NCBI GenBank assembly: GCA_041687675.1
Contig: JAWLBM010000027.1
Coordinates: forward strand, 1-64,000
Direction of reading: 5' to 3'
DNA from: JAWLBM01 sp041687675
Lineage (GTDB): Bacteria > Pseudomonadota > Alphaproteobacteria > Rhizobiales > Pleomorphomonadaceae
Length of the DNA: 64,000 nt
Of this stretch, positions 18,948-27,403 are shown one piece after another. Within the stretch, counting starts at the first letter, position 1, and every line of letters starts with the position of its first letter. The notes under the pieces are model-generated. The model did not search any database. It was not told the DNA's origin and worked only from the letters and a program-made list of their open reading frames with translations. Position numbers and translations under genes: made by a program.

Positions 18948-19502
18948 ATGCGGCGCATCCTCGTGCTGTTCGCCCACCCGGCGATCCGCCGGTCCCGGCT
19001 GAACCGGGCGATGTCGGAGGCGGTGCGCGACCTCGAGGGCGTCACCCTGCACGACCTCTACGAGGCCTACCCCGACTTCGCCGTGGACGTCGACGCCGAG
19101 CAGGCGCTGGTCGATGCGCACGACGTCCTCGTCCTGCAGCATCCGCTGTTCTGGTACTCGGCGCCGGCGATCGTGAAGGAGTGGATCGACCTCGTGCTCG
19201 AGCACGGCTGGGCCTACGGACGCGACGGGCACCACCTCGACGGCAAGCCGTGGCTGCAGGCGGTCACCGTCGGAGGGCGCGAGAGCGCCTACGCCCCGGA
19301 CGGGCTCAACCGCTGGTCGGTCGAGGACCTGCTGCGGCCCTTCGAGGCCACCGCCCGCCTCTGCCGCGCCGACTGGCAGCAGCCCTTCGTCTTTCACGCC
19401 GCCCACCTCGCCGAGGCCGGCGAGATCTCAACGGCGGCCGAGCGCTACCGCGCCCGGCTCATCTCCCTGCGCGACGGTGCGCCGATGGCGGCGGCGGGCT
19501 GA
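18948..19502 (+). CDS. NAD(P)H:quinone oxidoreductase, KefF/KefG-like
   Basis: A 184-residue flavodoxin-fold NAD(P)H oxidoreductase. The flavin-binding N-terminus ILVLFAHPA and the characteristic LQHPLFWYSAPAIVKEWIDLVLEHGWAYG segment are clear. In enterobacteria KefF/KefG are ancillary subunits that activate glutathione-gated K+ efflux systems and reduce quinones. The KefB/C-type antiporter gene begins 53 bases downstream on the same strand, which makes an operon and supports this role. The start ATG at 18948 is preceded by AAGGGGGA. Confidence 0.9.
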   Translation: MRRILVLFAHPAIRRSRLNRAMSEAVRDLEGVTLHDLYEAYPDFAVDVDAEQALVDAHDVLVLQHPLFWYSAPAIVKEWIDLVLEHGWAYGRDGHHLDGKPWLQAVTVGGRESAYAPDGLNRWSVEDLLRPFEATARLCRADWQQPFVFHAAHLAEAGEISTAAERYRARLISLRDGAPMAAAG

Positions 19503-19555
19503 GGCCTCCGCCCCGCGCCGCCGCCCCCTCCTCCTGGCCGAAACGGGATCGCCCC

Positions 19556-21472
19556 ATGGCAGCAGACGGTTTCCTGGTGAGCGCGGCCACCTACCTCGGC
19601 GCGGCCGTGGTGTCGGTCCCGATCGCCCAGCGCCTCGGGCTCGGCTCGGTGCTCGGCTACCTGGTGGCGGGCGTCGTCGTCGGCCCCGCCGTGCTCGGGT
19701 TGGTCGCGGCCGGCGAGGACGTGAGGCACGTGGCCGAGTTCGGCGTGGTGATGATGCTGTTCCTGGTCGGCCTCGAGGTGCAGCCGTCGAAGCTCTGGCA
19801 GATGCGCGGCGGCGTCTTCGGCCTCGGCGGCCTGCAGGTGGGCGCGACGGCCGCGGTCGTGGCGGGCCTCGCCATCCTGCTCGGCACCGACCCGCGCGCC
19901 GCGGTCGCCATCGGCCTCATCGCCGCGATGTCGTCCACCGCCATCGTGCTGCAGGCGCTGAAGGAGAAGGGCCTGCTGAAGAGCCCCGCCGGCGAGACCT
20001 CCTTCTCGATCCTGCTCTTCCAGGACATCTCGGTGATCCCGATCCTCGCGGTGATTCCCCTGCTGGCTGCGGGCCATGCGGCCGGGGTGGAGGCGGGGCA
20101 CGGCGGCGGCACGCTGATCGACGACCTGCCTGGCTGGGCCAGCGCGCTGGCGGTGCTGGCTGCGGTGGCCCTCATCATCGCCGCCGGGCGCCTCGTCATG
20201 CGGCCGCTGTTCCGGGTGATGGCGCGGACGCGGATGCGCGAGGTGTTCACCGCCACCGCGCTGCTGCTCGTCGCCGGCACCGCGCTGTTGATGCAGGCGG
20301 TCGGCCTGTCGCCGGCGCTCGGCGCCTTCCTCGCCGGCGTGGTGCTCGCCGACTCCGAGTTCCGCCACGAGATCGAGACCGACATCGAGCCCTTCAAGGG
20401 GCTGCTCCTCGGCCTCTTCTTCATCTCCGTCGGCGCCGGCATCCAGATGGGCGTGATCGTCGACAGCCCGCTCGCCATCGCCGGCATCGTCGCCGGCGTC
20501 GTCGTCGTCAAGGCGGCGATCCTGTTCCTGCTCGCCCGCAGCGCGCGGCTGCAGTCGCGCGACGCGCTGCTCACCGCCATCGCCCTCTCGCAGATCGGCG
20601 AGTTCGCCTTCGTGCTGATCGCCTTCGCCGGGCAGAACGGCGTGCTCGACGCCGGGACGGGCGGCCTCCTCACCGCCTCCGTCGCGCTGTCGATGCTGAC
20701 GACGCCGCTGCTCCTCATCGCCTTCGACCGCCTCGTCCCCGGCCGGGCGGGCGGGGAGGATCGCGCGGCGGACGACATTTCCGAGCGCAACCGGGTGATC
20801 ATCGCCGGCTTCGGCCGCATGGGCCAGATCGTCGGCCGCATACTGATCGGCCGCGGCGTCCCGGTGACGGTGCTCGAGCACGACGCCGAGCAGCTGGAGG
20901 CGCTGCGCCGCTTCGGCTTCACCCTCTACTACGGTGACGCCCGGCGGCACGACCTGCTGCACGCCGCCGGCGCGGAGGATGCCTCGCTGCTGGTCGTCGC
21001 CACCGACGAGAAGGAGACCACGACGGAGATCGTGGAGATGGCGCGGCGCAACTTCCCGGGCCTCAAGGTCGTCGCCCGCGCCTTCGACCGGCCGCACGCC
21101 TACGAGCTGGAGGCCGCCGGCGCCGACCGCATCGTCCGCGAGACCTTCGCCGGCGGGATCGAGATGGGGGCCGAGGCGCTGAAGGAGCTCGGCCTGCCGG
21201 CCTTCGAGGCCGAGCGCATCGGCCGCATCTTCCGCCGCCACGACATCGAGGCGATGGAGGCCATGCGCGAGCTGCGCAAGCTCGACCGCAACGCCTACGG
21301 CCTCGCCTTCCGGCAGCGCCGGGAGATGCTGTCCCGCGTGCTCACGCGCGACATCCAGACCATGCGCTCGGGCGCCGACGCCGGCTGGGACAGCGAGCCG
21401 ATCCGCGAGGAGGTCCGCGAGCGGGTCCGGGCGGAGGAGCGAAAGGAGACGGACTCGACGTCATCCCGGTAG
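19556..21472 (+). CDS. KefB/KefC-type monovalent cation:proton antiporter (CPA2)
   Basis: A 638-residue inner-membrane K+/H+ antiporter of the CPA2 family. Residues 1 to about 390 hold the exchanger domain with some twelve hydrophobic segments, including LFQDISVIPILA and GAFLAGVVLADSEFRHEIE. A cytoplasmic TrkA-N (RCK) domain starts near 411 with NRVIIAGFGRMGQIVG and is followed by an acidic/basic C-terminal extension. In KefB/C, glutathione adducts bound at the RCK domain open K+ efflux and acidify the cytoplasm during electrophile stress. The preceding KefF-like gene supports this. The ATG at 19556 gives the family start; the ribosome binding site is weak, so reinitiation after kefF is likely. 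Confidence 0.92.
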   Translation: MAADGFLVSAATYLGAAVVSVPIAQRLGLGSVLGYLVAGVVVGPAVLGLVAAGEDVRHVAEFGVVMMLFLVGLEVQPSKLWQMRGGVFGLGGLQVGATAAVVAGLAILLGTDPRAAVAIGLIAAMSSTAIVLQALKEKGLLKSPAGETSFSILLFQDISVIPILAVIPLLAAGHAAGVEAGHGGGTLIDDLPGWASALAVLAAVALIIAAGRLVMRPLFRVMARTRMREVFTATALLLVAGTALLMQAVGLSPALGAFLAGVVLADSEFRHEIETDIEPFKGLLLGLFFISVGAGIQMGVIVDSPLAIAGIVAGVVVVKAAILFLLARSARLQSRDALLTAIALSQIGEFAFVLIAFAGQNGVLDAGTGGLLTASVALSMLTTPLLLIAFDRLVPGRAGGEDRAADDISERNRVIIAGFGRMGQIVGRILIGRGVPVTVLEHDAEQLEALRRFGFTLYYGDARRHDLLHAAGAEDASLLVVATDEKETTTEIVEMARRNFPGLKVVARAFDRPHAYELEAAGADRIVRETFAGGIEMGAEALKELGLPAFEAERIGRIFRRHDIEAMEAMRELRKLDRNAYGLAFRQRREMLSRVLTRDIQTMRSGADAGWDSEPIREEVRERVRAEERKETDSTSSR

Positions 21473-21495
21473 TCGCCTGGCTCGATTAAACTCAG

Positions 21496-21583
21496 CGTCA
21501 TCCCGGCGAAAGCCGGGATCCAGGCGACCTCAACTCCTTGACTCCTCAAGGGTTTCTGGATCCCGGCTTTCGCCGGGATGACG
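21496..21583. repeat. Palindromic intergenic repeat, family 1, copy 2
   Basis: Arms of 28 bases at 21496-21523 and 21556-21583 are inverted copies with the same core as the element at 13482. The 32-base spacer differs. It lies just after the antiporter stop codon, where the hairpin could serve as 3' mRNA structure; there is no T-tract. Confidence 0.9.
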
Positions 21584-21684
21584 GCCGGGGGGCTTCCGGC
21601 GATGCCCCCGCCGGACGGCTCGGCAACCCCGGACGCCGGGATGACGGCCGGGGGCGTCCGGCGAGGCGCCCGCCGGACGGGCTC
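21571..21684. repeat. Direct repeat of a 51-bp unit grown from the palindromic element
   Basis: Unit 1 (21571-21621) and unit 2 (21634-21684) both run from CGCCGGGATGACGGCC to GCCGGACGG(G)CTC with few differences. Unit 1 begins inside the right arm of the palindromic repeat, so a segment including half of the arm was duplicated. Confidence 0.75.
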
Positions 21685-21717
21685 CCGCGCCGCGGTCGAT
21701 GCCGCCGGGCGGGCTCC

Positions 21718-23307
21718 CTACCCGCCCGTGCCCTTCAGCAGCTTGTAGGTGATCGAATCGATCAGCGCCTGGAAGGAGGCGTCGACGATGTTCTCGGAGA
21801 CGCCGATGGTGGACCAGCGCCGGCCGGCGGCGGTGTCGAGGCTCTCGATCAGCACGCGGGTGACGGCGCCGGTGCCGCCGTTGAGGATGCGCACCTTGTA
21901 GTCGACCAGCTCCAGCCCCTCGATCTCGGACTGGTAGCTGCCGAGGTCCTTGCGCAGGGCCTGGTCGAGCGCGTTGACCGGGCCGTTGCCCTCGGCGACC
22001 GACATCAGCATCTCGTCGCCCACCTTCACCTTGACCACCGCCTCGGAGACGGTGACCACCTCGCCGCGGGCGTTGAAGCGCCGCTCCACCATGGTGCGGT
22101 AGCTCTTCACCTCGAAGAAGCTCGGCACCGCGCCGAGGTGACGGCGGGCGAGCAGCTCGAAGGAGGCGTCCGCCGCCTCGTAGGCGAAGCCGCGGGCCTC
22201 GCGCTCCTTGACCTCCGCCAGCAGCCGGTCGAGCCGCCGGTCGGAGCGCTCGGCCGGAACCCCGAGGCGCTCGAGTTCGGCAAGGAGGTTGGACTTGCCG
22301 GCCTGGTCGGACACCAGCATCCGGCGGCGGTTGCCGACGCTCTCCGGCGGTACGTGCTCGTAGGTCTTCGGGTCCTTCAGGATCGCCGAGGCGTGGATGC
22401 CCGCCTTGGTGGCGAAGGCGCTGTCGCCCACATAGGGCGCGTGCCGCGGCGGCGCCCGGTTGAGGAGTTCGTCGAAGGCGCGGCTGACCTGGGTCAGCGA
22501 CTTCAGCCCCTGGTCGTCGATGCCCGTCTCGAAGCGCTCGGCGAACTCGCGCTTCAGCTTCAGCGTCGGGATGAGGGTGGTGAGGTTGGCGTTGCCGCAG
22601 CGCTCGCCGATGCCGTTGAGGGTGCCCTGGACCTGGCGCACCCCGGCGCGCACCGCCGCCAGCGAATTGGCCACCGCCTGGCCGGTGTCGTCGTGGGCGT
22701 GGATGCCGAGCCGGTCGCCCGGCACGATCCCGGCGACCGCGCGCACGATCGCCTCCACCTCGTGCGGCAGGGTGCCGCCGTTGGTGTCGCAGAGGACCAC
22801 CCAGCGGGCGCCGGCCTCGAAGGCGGTGCGGGCGCAGTCGAGGGCGTAGCCGGGGTTGGCCTTGTAGCCGTCGAAGAAGTGCTCGCAGTCGATCATCGCC
22901 TCGCGCCCGGCCGCGACCGCCGCCTCGACGGTCTGGCGGATCGACGAGAGGTTCTCCTCGAGCGTCGTCCCGAGCGCCACCCTGACGTGGTAGTCCCAGG
23001 TCTTCGCCACGAAGGTGACCGCGTCGGCGGGCGCCTGCAGGATGGCGGCAAGGCCCGGGTCGTTGGAGGCCGAGACGCCCGGCCGCTTGGTCATGCCGAA
23101 GGCGGTGAAGGTCGCCCGGCGCGTCCGCTTCTGCGAGAAGAAGGCGTCGTCGGTCGGGTTGGCGCCCGGGTAGCCGCCCTCCAGATAGTCGATCCCCAGT
23201 TCGTCGATCAGCCGCGCCACCTGGATCTTGTCCTCCACGGAGAAGTCGATGCCGGGCGTCTGGGCGCCGTCGCGCAGGGTGGTGTCGTAGAGGTAGAGGC
23301 GGTCCAT
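21718..23307 (-). CDS. cimA: Citramalate synthase CimA
   Basis: A 529-residue enzyme of the isopropylmalate/citramalate synthase family that condenses pyruvate with acetyl-CoA to give (R)-citramalate, opening the threonine-independent route to isoleucine. The catalytic start DTTLRDGAQTPG, the metal-binding HAHDD and the GERCGNANL motif are present. The last 140 residues form the LeuA-type allosteric domain where isoleucine usually binds. The ATG at 23307 gives a full-length family member. The gene is last in the minus-strand group GFA-pip-cimA, 26 bases after the prolyl aminopeptidase stop; that arrangement suggests cotranscription only. Confidence 0.92.
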   Translation of the reverse strand: MDRLYLYDTTLRDGAQTPGIDFSVEDKIQVARLIDELGIDYLEGGYPGANPTDDAFFSQKRTRRATFTAFGMTKRPGVSASNDPGLAAILQAPADAVTFVAKTWDYHVRVALGTTLEENLSSIRQTVEAAVAAGREAMIDCEHFFDGYKANPGYALDCARTAFEAGARWVVLCDTNGGTLPHEVEAIVRAVAGIVPGDRLGIHAHDDTGQAVANSLAAVRAGVRQVQGTLNGIGERCGNANLTTLIPTLKLKREFAERFETGIDDQGLKSLTQVSRAFDELLNRAPPRHAPYVGDSAFATKAGIHASAILKDPKTYEHVPPESVGNRRRMLVSDQAGKSNLLAELERLGVPAERSDRRLDRLLAEVKEREARGFAYEAADASFELLARRHLGAVPSFFEVKSYRTMVERRFNARGEVVTVSEAVVKVKVGDEMLMSVAEGNGPVNALDQALRKDLGSYQSEIEGLELVDYKVRILNGGTGAVTRVLIESLDTAAGRRWSTIGVSENIVDASFQALIDSITYKLLKGTGG

Positions 23308-23333
23308 CAGGTGTCCCCGGGTCGGGAGGCGGG

Positions 23334-24284
23334 TCAGGCGGCGAAGCGGTCGGTGGCGCGGACGAGGAGGTCGAGGATCCCCGGCTCGCTGAAGGCGTGG
23401 CCGGCGCCCTCGACGAAGTGGAATTCCGCCTCGGGCCAGGCCCGGTGCAGGTCCCAGGCGTTCTTCGCCGGGGTCGCCATGTCGTAGCGGCCGTGGACGA
23501 TGACGGCCGGAATGTGGCGGATGCGGCCCACGTCGCGCAGCAGCTGGTTCTCGTCGAGCCAGGCGCCGTGCACGAAGTAGTGGTTCTCGATCCGCGCGAA
23601 GGCGACGGCGTAGTCCTCGCCCTCGAAGACGGAGGTGAGCGCCGGGTCCGGCATCAGCGTGATGGTGGAGCCTTCCCAGAGCGACCAGGCCTTCGCCGCG
23701 GCGACGCGCGTCTCCCGGTCGGGCGAGACGAGGCGGTGGCGGTAGGCGGAGATCAGGTCGTCCCGCTCGGCCTCGGGGATCGGCGCGAGGAAGCCCTCCC
23801 ACTTGTCCGGGTGGATCAGCGAGGCGCCGTGCTGGTAGTACCAGGCGAGCTCCCAGGGCCGCAGCAGGAAGATGCCGCGGAGCACGATCTCGCTGACCCG
23901 CTCCGGGTGCGTCTCGGCGTAGGCGATTGCCAGCGTCGAGCCCCAGGAGCCGCCGAACACCAGCCAGCTGTCGGCCCCCACCATCTCGCGCAGCCGCTCG
24001 ATGTCGGCGACGAGGTGCCAGGTCGTGTTCGCCTCCAGCTCCGCATGCGGCGTGGACTTGCCGCAGCCGCGCTGGTCGAACAGCAGCAGGTCGTACTTCG
24101 CGGGGTCGAACACCCGGCGCTGCGACGGGCTGATGCCGCCGCCCGGTCCGCCGTGCAGAAACACCGCGGGCTTGGCGCCGCGGGTGCCGACGCGCTCGTA
24201 GTAGACGCGGTGGCCGTCGCCGACGTCGAGCCAGCCGGTCTCGTAGGGTTCGATGGGCGGGTAGAAGCCCCTGAGGTCGCTCAT
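23334..24284 (-). CDS. pip: Prolyl aminopeptidase (proline iminopeptidase)
   Basis: A 316-residue alpha/beta-hydrolase of peptidase family S33 that removes N-terminal proline from peptides in the cytosol. The oxyanion HGGPGGG is at 44-50, the nucleophile elbow GGSWGS at 111-116 (Ser113), the Asp in GRYDMATP and the His in GAGHAF near the C-terminus, so the triad is complete. Its ATG overlaps the stop of the upstream GFA gene by four bases (ATGA), which fixes the start and indicates coupling. The length matches the family. Confidence 0.94.
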   Translation of the reverse strand: MSDLRGFYPPIEPYETGWLDVGDGHRVYYERVGTRGAKPAVFLHGGPGGGISPSQRRVFDPAKYDLLLFDQRGCGKSTPHAELEANTTWHLVADIERLREMVGADSWLVFGGSWGSTLAIAYAETHPERVSEIVLRGIFLLRPWELAWYYQHGASLIHPDKWEGFLAPIPEAERDDLISAYRHRLVSPDRETRVAAAKAWSLWEGSTITLMPDPALTSVFEGEDYAVAFARIENHYFVHGAWLDENQLLRDVGRIRHIPAVIVHGRYDMATPAKNAWDLHRAWPEAEFHFVEGAGHAFSEPGILDLLVRATDRFAA

Positions 24285-24760
24285 GTGCCCTGCTCCGGCC
24301 AGGTGTCGGTGTCGCGATCGGGATGCTGGAAGGACCTGATGTCGCCGAGCCATGCGGCGGCGGCGACCGTGTCCCCGGTGCTGCGGCGCGGCAGCGAGGG
24401 GAGCCCGGCCACATAGGGCAGTTCGGCCTCGGTGCCGTACTGGATCGCCGGCGCCAGCCGCTCCGGCCGGTCGAAGGCGCCGATGGCGATCGCCGGCCAG
24501 TCGCCGTCCGGCTCGTAGGTGAGCGGCGTGCCGCAATCGGCGCAGAAGCCGCGGCGGACGTGGTTCGACGATCGCCAGCGCCTCGGCTCCCCGCGCGTCC
24601 AGGCAAGCGCCCCAGGGTCGACGCTGACCAGCGGGGCAAAGAACGACCCGAAGGCCTTCTGGCACATGCGGCAGTGGCAGATCGAGGCGGTCCCCACCGC
24701 CTCCTCCTCGACTGCGAACCTCACCGCCCCGCACTGGCATCCGCCGGTCAATCTGGTCAT
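24281..24760 (-). CDS. GFA / CENP-V family zinc protein
   Basis: A 159-residue GFA-fold protein with zinc cysteines C8/C10 (CQC), C28/C30/C33 (CHCRMC) and C73/C76 (CADC). It is clearly related to, but diverged from, the protein at 5249-5677. Function is unassigned as for most of the family. It is the first gene of the operon with pip and cimA. The ATG at 24760 follows GGAG at eight bases. Three bases upstream is the stop of the DUF559 reading frame. Confidence 0.87.
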   Translation of the reverse strand: MTRLTGGCQCGAVRFAVEEEAVGTASICHCRMCQKAFGSFFAPLVSVDPGALAWTRGEPRRWRSSNHVRRGFCADCGTPLTYEPDGDWPAIAIGAFDRPERLAPAIQYGTEAELPYVAGLPSLPRRSTGDTVAAAAWLGDIRSFQHPDRDTDTWPEQGT

Positions 24761-25383
24761 GAGGACTGCTCCCGTTCGGTGTCGGCTTCCCGTCGCTCCC
24801 CCCAGCCGCCGCGGCCCCTCATCCGCCCCTTCGGGGCACCTTCTCCCCGGCGGGGAGAAGGGGGAGCGGCGGAGGGGGATGAGGCAGTCTCGGATGTGGC
24901 AGTCTCGGACGTGGTGACGCCTCGGCCGGAGGATCCCTCACCGGCATCGGCAAGCCCCCCTTCTCCCCCCCGGGGAGAAGGTGCCCGAAGGGCGGATGAG
25001 GGGAGAACCCCACCGGCCGCCTGCTCCTCCAGCGCGTGCCAGATCCCGTCGAGCACATCCCCGGGCCGGGTGAGGAACTCGGTGTTCCAGACACGGTGGA
25101 CCCTGAAACCCTTCCCCGCCAGCCACAGGTCGCGCAGCGGGTCGCGGCGGCTGTCGGCGTGCTGGCCGCCGTCGAGCTCGACGACAAGTCTCCGGGACAG
25201 GCAGGCGAAATCAGCAATGTAAGGGCCGATCGGCACCTGGCGCCTGAACTTGAAGCCTGCGAAGCGCCGTCCGCGCAGTGCCAGCCACATCTTCCGCTCG
25301 GCATCGGTCGGCTCGCGGCGCATCCGCCTGGCGAAGTCGAGCAGCTGATCCTGCCGCTCGGGGGCTCCCCGCCGGCCCCTCAT
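24757..25383 (-). CDS. DUF559 endonuclease-like protein embedded in palindromic repeats
   Basis: A DUF559 (very-short-patch-repair/PD-(D/E)XK-like) protein. Residues 8-120 hold the domain, with TDAERKMW, the KFRRQVPIGPYIADF strand (candidate Asp58) and VVELDGGQH (candidate Glu69). The remaining 88 residues are the translation of two palindromic repeats and are unlikely to be functional. The start is uncertain: ATG 25383 lies inside another repeat copy, and the frame stays open to alternative ATGs at 25479 and 25689, which only add repeat-derived residues. No ribosome binding site is evident. Such genes often accompany these repeats. Function is unproven; mismatch repair or mobility are guesses. 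Confidence 0.65.
   Translation of the reverse strand: MRGRRGAPERQDQLLDFARRMRREPTDAERKMWLALRGRRFAGFKFRRQVPIGPYIADFACLSRRLVVELDGGQHADSRRDPLRDLWLAGKGFRVHRVWNTEFLTRPGDVLDGIWHALEEQAAGGVLPSSALRAPSPRGGEGGLADAGEGSSGRGVTTSETATSETASSPSAAPPSPRRGEGAPKGRMRGRGGWGERREADTEREQSS
24815..25003. repeat. Palindromic repeat module A (family 2, two inverted copies)
   Basis: Copy a1 (24815-24861) runs from CCCCTCATCCGCCCC to GGGGAGAAGG. Copy a2 (24959-25003) is its inverted partner. The 97-base spacer contains GGCGGAGGGGGATG and a duplicated GCAGTCTCGGA(T/C)GTG. The same spacer and arms recur at 25473-25645, so copies form a repeated two-arm unit. The element lies inside the 3' part of the DUF559 frame. Confidence 0.85.
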
Positions 25384-25422
25384 CCGCCCCTTCGGGGCAC
25401 CTTCTCCCCGGGGGGGAGAAGG
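25376..25422. repeat. Palindromic repeat, family 2, single copy
   Basis: One arm (CCCCTCATCCGCCCC ... GGGGAGAAGG) in the same orientation as a1, followed by a degenerate start of the module spacer (GCGGAGGGGG). The likely start codon of the DUF559 gene lies inside it. Confidence 0.85.
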
Positions 25423-25472
25423 GGGTGGTGCGGAGGGGGTTGCGGCATCGAACGGTCCGGCTGCGGGGTCGG

Positions 25473-25645
25473 CCCTCATCCGCCCCTTCGGGGCACCTTC
25501 TCCCCGGGGGGGAGAAGGGGGAGTGGCGGAGGGGGATGTGGCAGTCTCCGATGCGGCGGTGAGTCGGCCGGAGGGCCCCTCGCCGGCATCGGCGCGGACC
25601 CCTTCTCCCCCCGGGGGAGAAGGTGCCCGAAGGGCGGATGAGGGG
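25473..25645. repeat. Palindromic repeat module B (family 2, two inverted copies)
   Basis: Left arm 25473-25518 and inverted right arm 25601-25645, with a spacer closely matching module A (GGCGGAGGGGGATG, GCAGTCT, GGCCGGAGG, CGCCGGCATCGGC). Modules A and B therefore stand as direct repeats on both sides of the DUF559 domain. Confidence 0.85.
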
Positions 25646-25769
25646 GGAACCCCGCCGGCCCCCTGGCCGGCCGCGACGTCCGTCGCCATCGCCCAGCCCG
25701 CCGCGGTCGCGCCGGTCGCGCCGTCGGCCCGGCTGCCGCCCGCCGCCCCGAAGGACCCCGTCGCCCCGG
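25646..25769. other. Intergenic remainder between repeat cluster and cysS
   Basis: Only low-complexity GC-rich sequence. The minus-strand frame through it (continuous with DUF559) has Ala/Gly-rich composition and no family match. Together with the single repeat and module B it makes up the stretch 25384-25769, which I consider noncoding. Confidence 0.5.
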
Positions 25770-27179
25770 TCACCGCCTCACCTCCCAGCTCGTCACCGGC
25801 TCGCCGGTGGCGGGGTCCTTGCCGTCCTTGAGGGTGACGCCCATCGCGGCGAGCTGGTCGCGCAGGCGGTCGGAGGTGGCGAAGTCCTTCGCCTTGCGGG
25901 CGGCGAGACGCTCGGCGACGAGGCGATCGACGGTGGCGGCGTCGACGCCGGAGGCGTTCTCCGACTTCCACTCCGTCCCGGTCTTCTCGAGAAGGCCCAG
26001 GAGGTTGGCGGCGGATTTCAATACGCCGGGTTCGCCGTCCGCGAGCGCATGCAGTCGTGCGATCGCGGCCGGCGTGTTCAGGTCGTCCTCGAGCGCGGCG
26101 AGAAACTCGCCATCCATCTCCGCCGACGGCGCCACGTCCCCGACGTGCGAATACCAGCCGTCCAGCGTCCGCCAGCTCTCCTCCAGCCCCTTGATGGTGA
26201 AGTCGATCGGCTGGCGGTAGTGGCTGCGCAGCATGTTGAGGCGCAGCACCTCGCCGGGCCAGTCGTCCAGCAGTTTGCGGATGGTGAAGAAGTTGCCGAG
26301 CGACTTCGACATCTTCTCCCCCTCCACCTGGAGGAAGCCGTTGTGCATCCAGATGTTCGCCATCCGCTCGGTGCCGAGGGCGCAGCAGGACTGGGCGATC
26401 TCGTTTTCGTGGTGCGGGAAGACGAGGTCGATGCCGCCGCCGTGGATGTCGAAGACGTTGCGGGCCGGGTCGTCGCAGGAGAAGCCGCCGCCGAAGGGCT
26501 CCAGCAGAGTCGCCATCGACATGGCCGAGCACTCGATGTGCCAGCCGGGCCGGCCTCGGCCGAAGGGACTGTCCCAGCCGGGCTCCTGCGGCGAGGACGG
26601 CTTCCAGAGGACGAAGTCCATCGGGTCGCGCTTGTAGGGCGCCACGTCCACCCGCGCGCCGGCGATCATGTCGTCGAGCGAGCGCCGGGACAGCCGGCCG
26701 TAGTCCTTCATCGCCGGCACGTGGAAGAGCACGTGGCCCTCGGCCTCGTAGGCGAAGCCGCGGGCGACGAGGCGCTCGATCATCTCGACCATCTCGCGGA
26801 TGTAGCCGGTGGCGCGCGGCTGCGCCGTCGGCTCCAGGCAGCCGAGGGCGGCGACGTCGGCCTGGAACTGCGCGAAAGTCTCCTCCGTCACGCGGCGGAT
26901 GGCCTCGATGGGGGGGAGGTCCGGGTAGCGCTCGGCCGCCCGCGCGTTGATCTTGTCGTCGACGTCGGTGATGTTGCGCACATAGGTGACGTGCTCGGCG
27001 CCGTAGAGGTGGCGGAGCAGGCGGAACAGCACGTCGAAGACGATCACAGGCCGCGCATTGCCGATGTGGGCGAAGTCGTAGACCGTCGGCCCGCAGACGT
27101 ACATGCGCACGTTCGACGGGTCGATCGGCGCGAAGGGCTCCTTCGCGCGGCTCATGGTGTTGTAGAGCGTCAGGCTCAC
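25770..27179 (-). CDS. cysS: Cysteinyl-tRNA synthetase
   Basis: A 469-residue class I aminoacyl-tRNA synthetase charging tRNA-Cys. The HIGH box is HIGN at 38-41, the zinc cysteine is in MYVCGPTVYD, the second zinc region is GWHIECSAM with HHENEIAQS, and KMSKS stands near 288-292. The start is GTG at 27179, chosen because AGGGAAGGGAAG lies just upstream and the N-terminus SLTLYNT is the family start. It stands alone; the upstream 220 bases separate it from the LOG-family gene. Confidence 0.96.
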   Translation of the reverse strand: MSLTLYNTMSRAKEPFAPIDPSNVRMYVCGPTVYDFAHIGNARPVIVFDVLFRLLRHLYGAEHVTYVRNITDVDDKINARAAERYPDLPPIEAIRRVTEETFAQFQADVAALGCLEPTAQPRATGYIREMVEMIERLVARGFAYEAEGHVLFHVPAMKDYGRLSRRSLDDMIAGARVDVAPYKRDPMDFVLWKPSSPQEPGWDSPFGRGRPGWHIECSAMSMATLLEPFGGGFSCDDPARNVFDIHGGGIDLVFPHHENEIAQSCCALGTERMANIWMHNGFLQVEGEKMSKSLGNFFTIRKLLDDWPGEVLRLNMLRSHYRQPIDFTIKGLEESWRTLDGWYSHVGDVAPSAEMDGEFLAALEDDLNTPAAIARLHALADGEPGVLKSAANLLGLLEKTGTEWKSENASGVDAATVDRLVAERLAARKAKDFATSDRLRDQLAAMGVTLKDGKDPATGEPVTSWEVRR

Positions 27180-27403
27180 GTCTTCCCTTCCCTCCGTCGG
27201 CGACGCGGGGCGGCGCGCCCCGGGCCGGCTGGCCGGTGGAACCTGTCGTCCGTGAGGTCTCGCGAGGGATCAGACGGGGACGGCCGCGGCCAGCTTGGTC
27301 AGCTCAGCCACAAATAATCGAGACGGCGATGATCGCGCGCGCGGTCGTCATGGAAACGTCTATGGGGCCAAGCGGGTGGCGCCGTCAAGCCCGTGGGCGC
27401 GCG

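Noticed and set aside
18080..19555. N-terminal extension of the KefB/C frame
   Set aside because: The open frame runs back through the KefF-like gene and beyond, but residues show no similarity and the antiporter starts naturally at 19556.
24757..25645. CRISPR array made of the repeated elements
   Set aside because: Elements are inverted as well as direct, unevenly spaced, and partly inside a coding frame; no cas genes.
24757..26532. 591-codon DUF559 frame extending upstream across cysS
   Set aside because: The extension is antisense-like to cysS and repeat-derived; only the 25383 start (or 25479/25689) is plausible.
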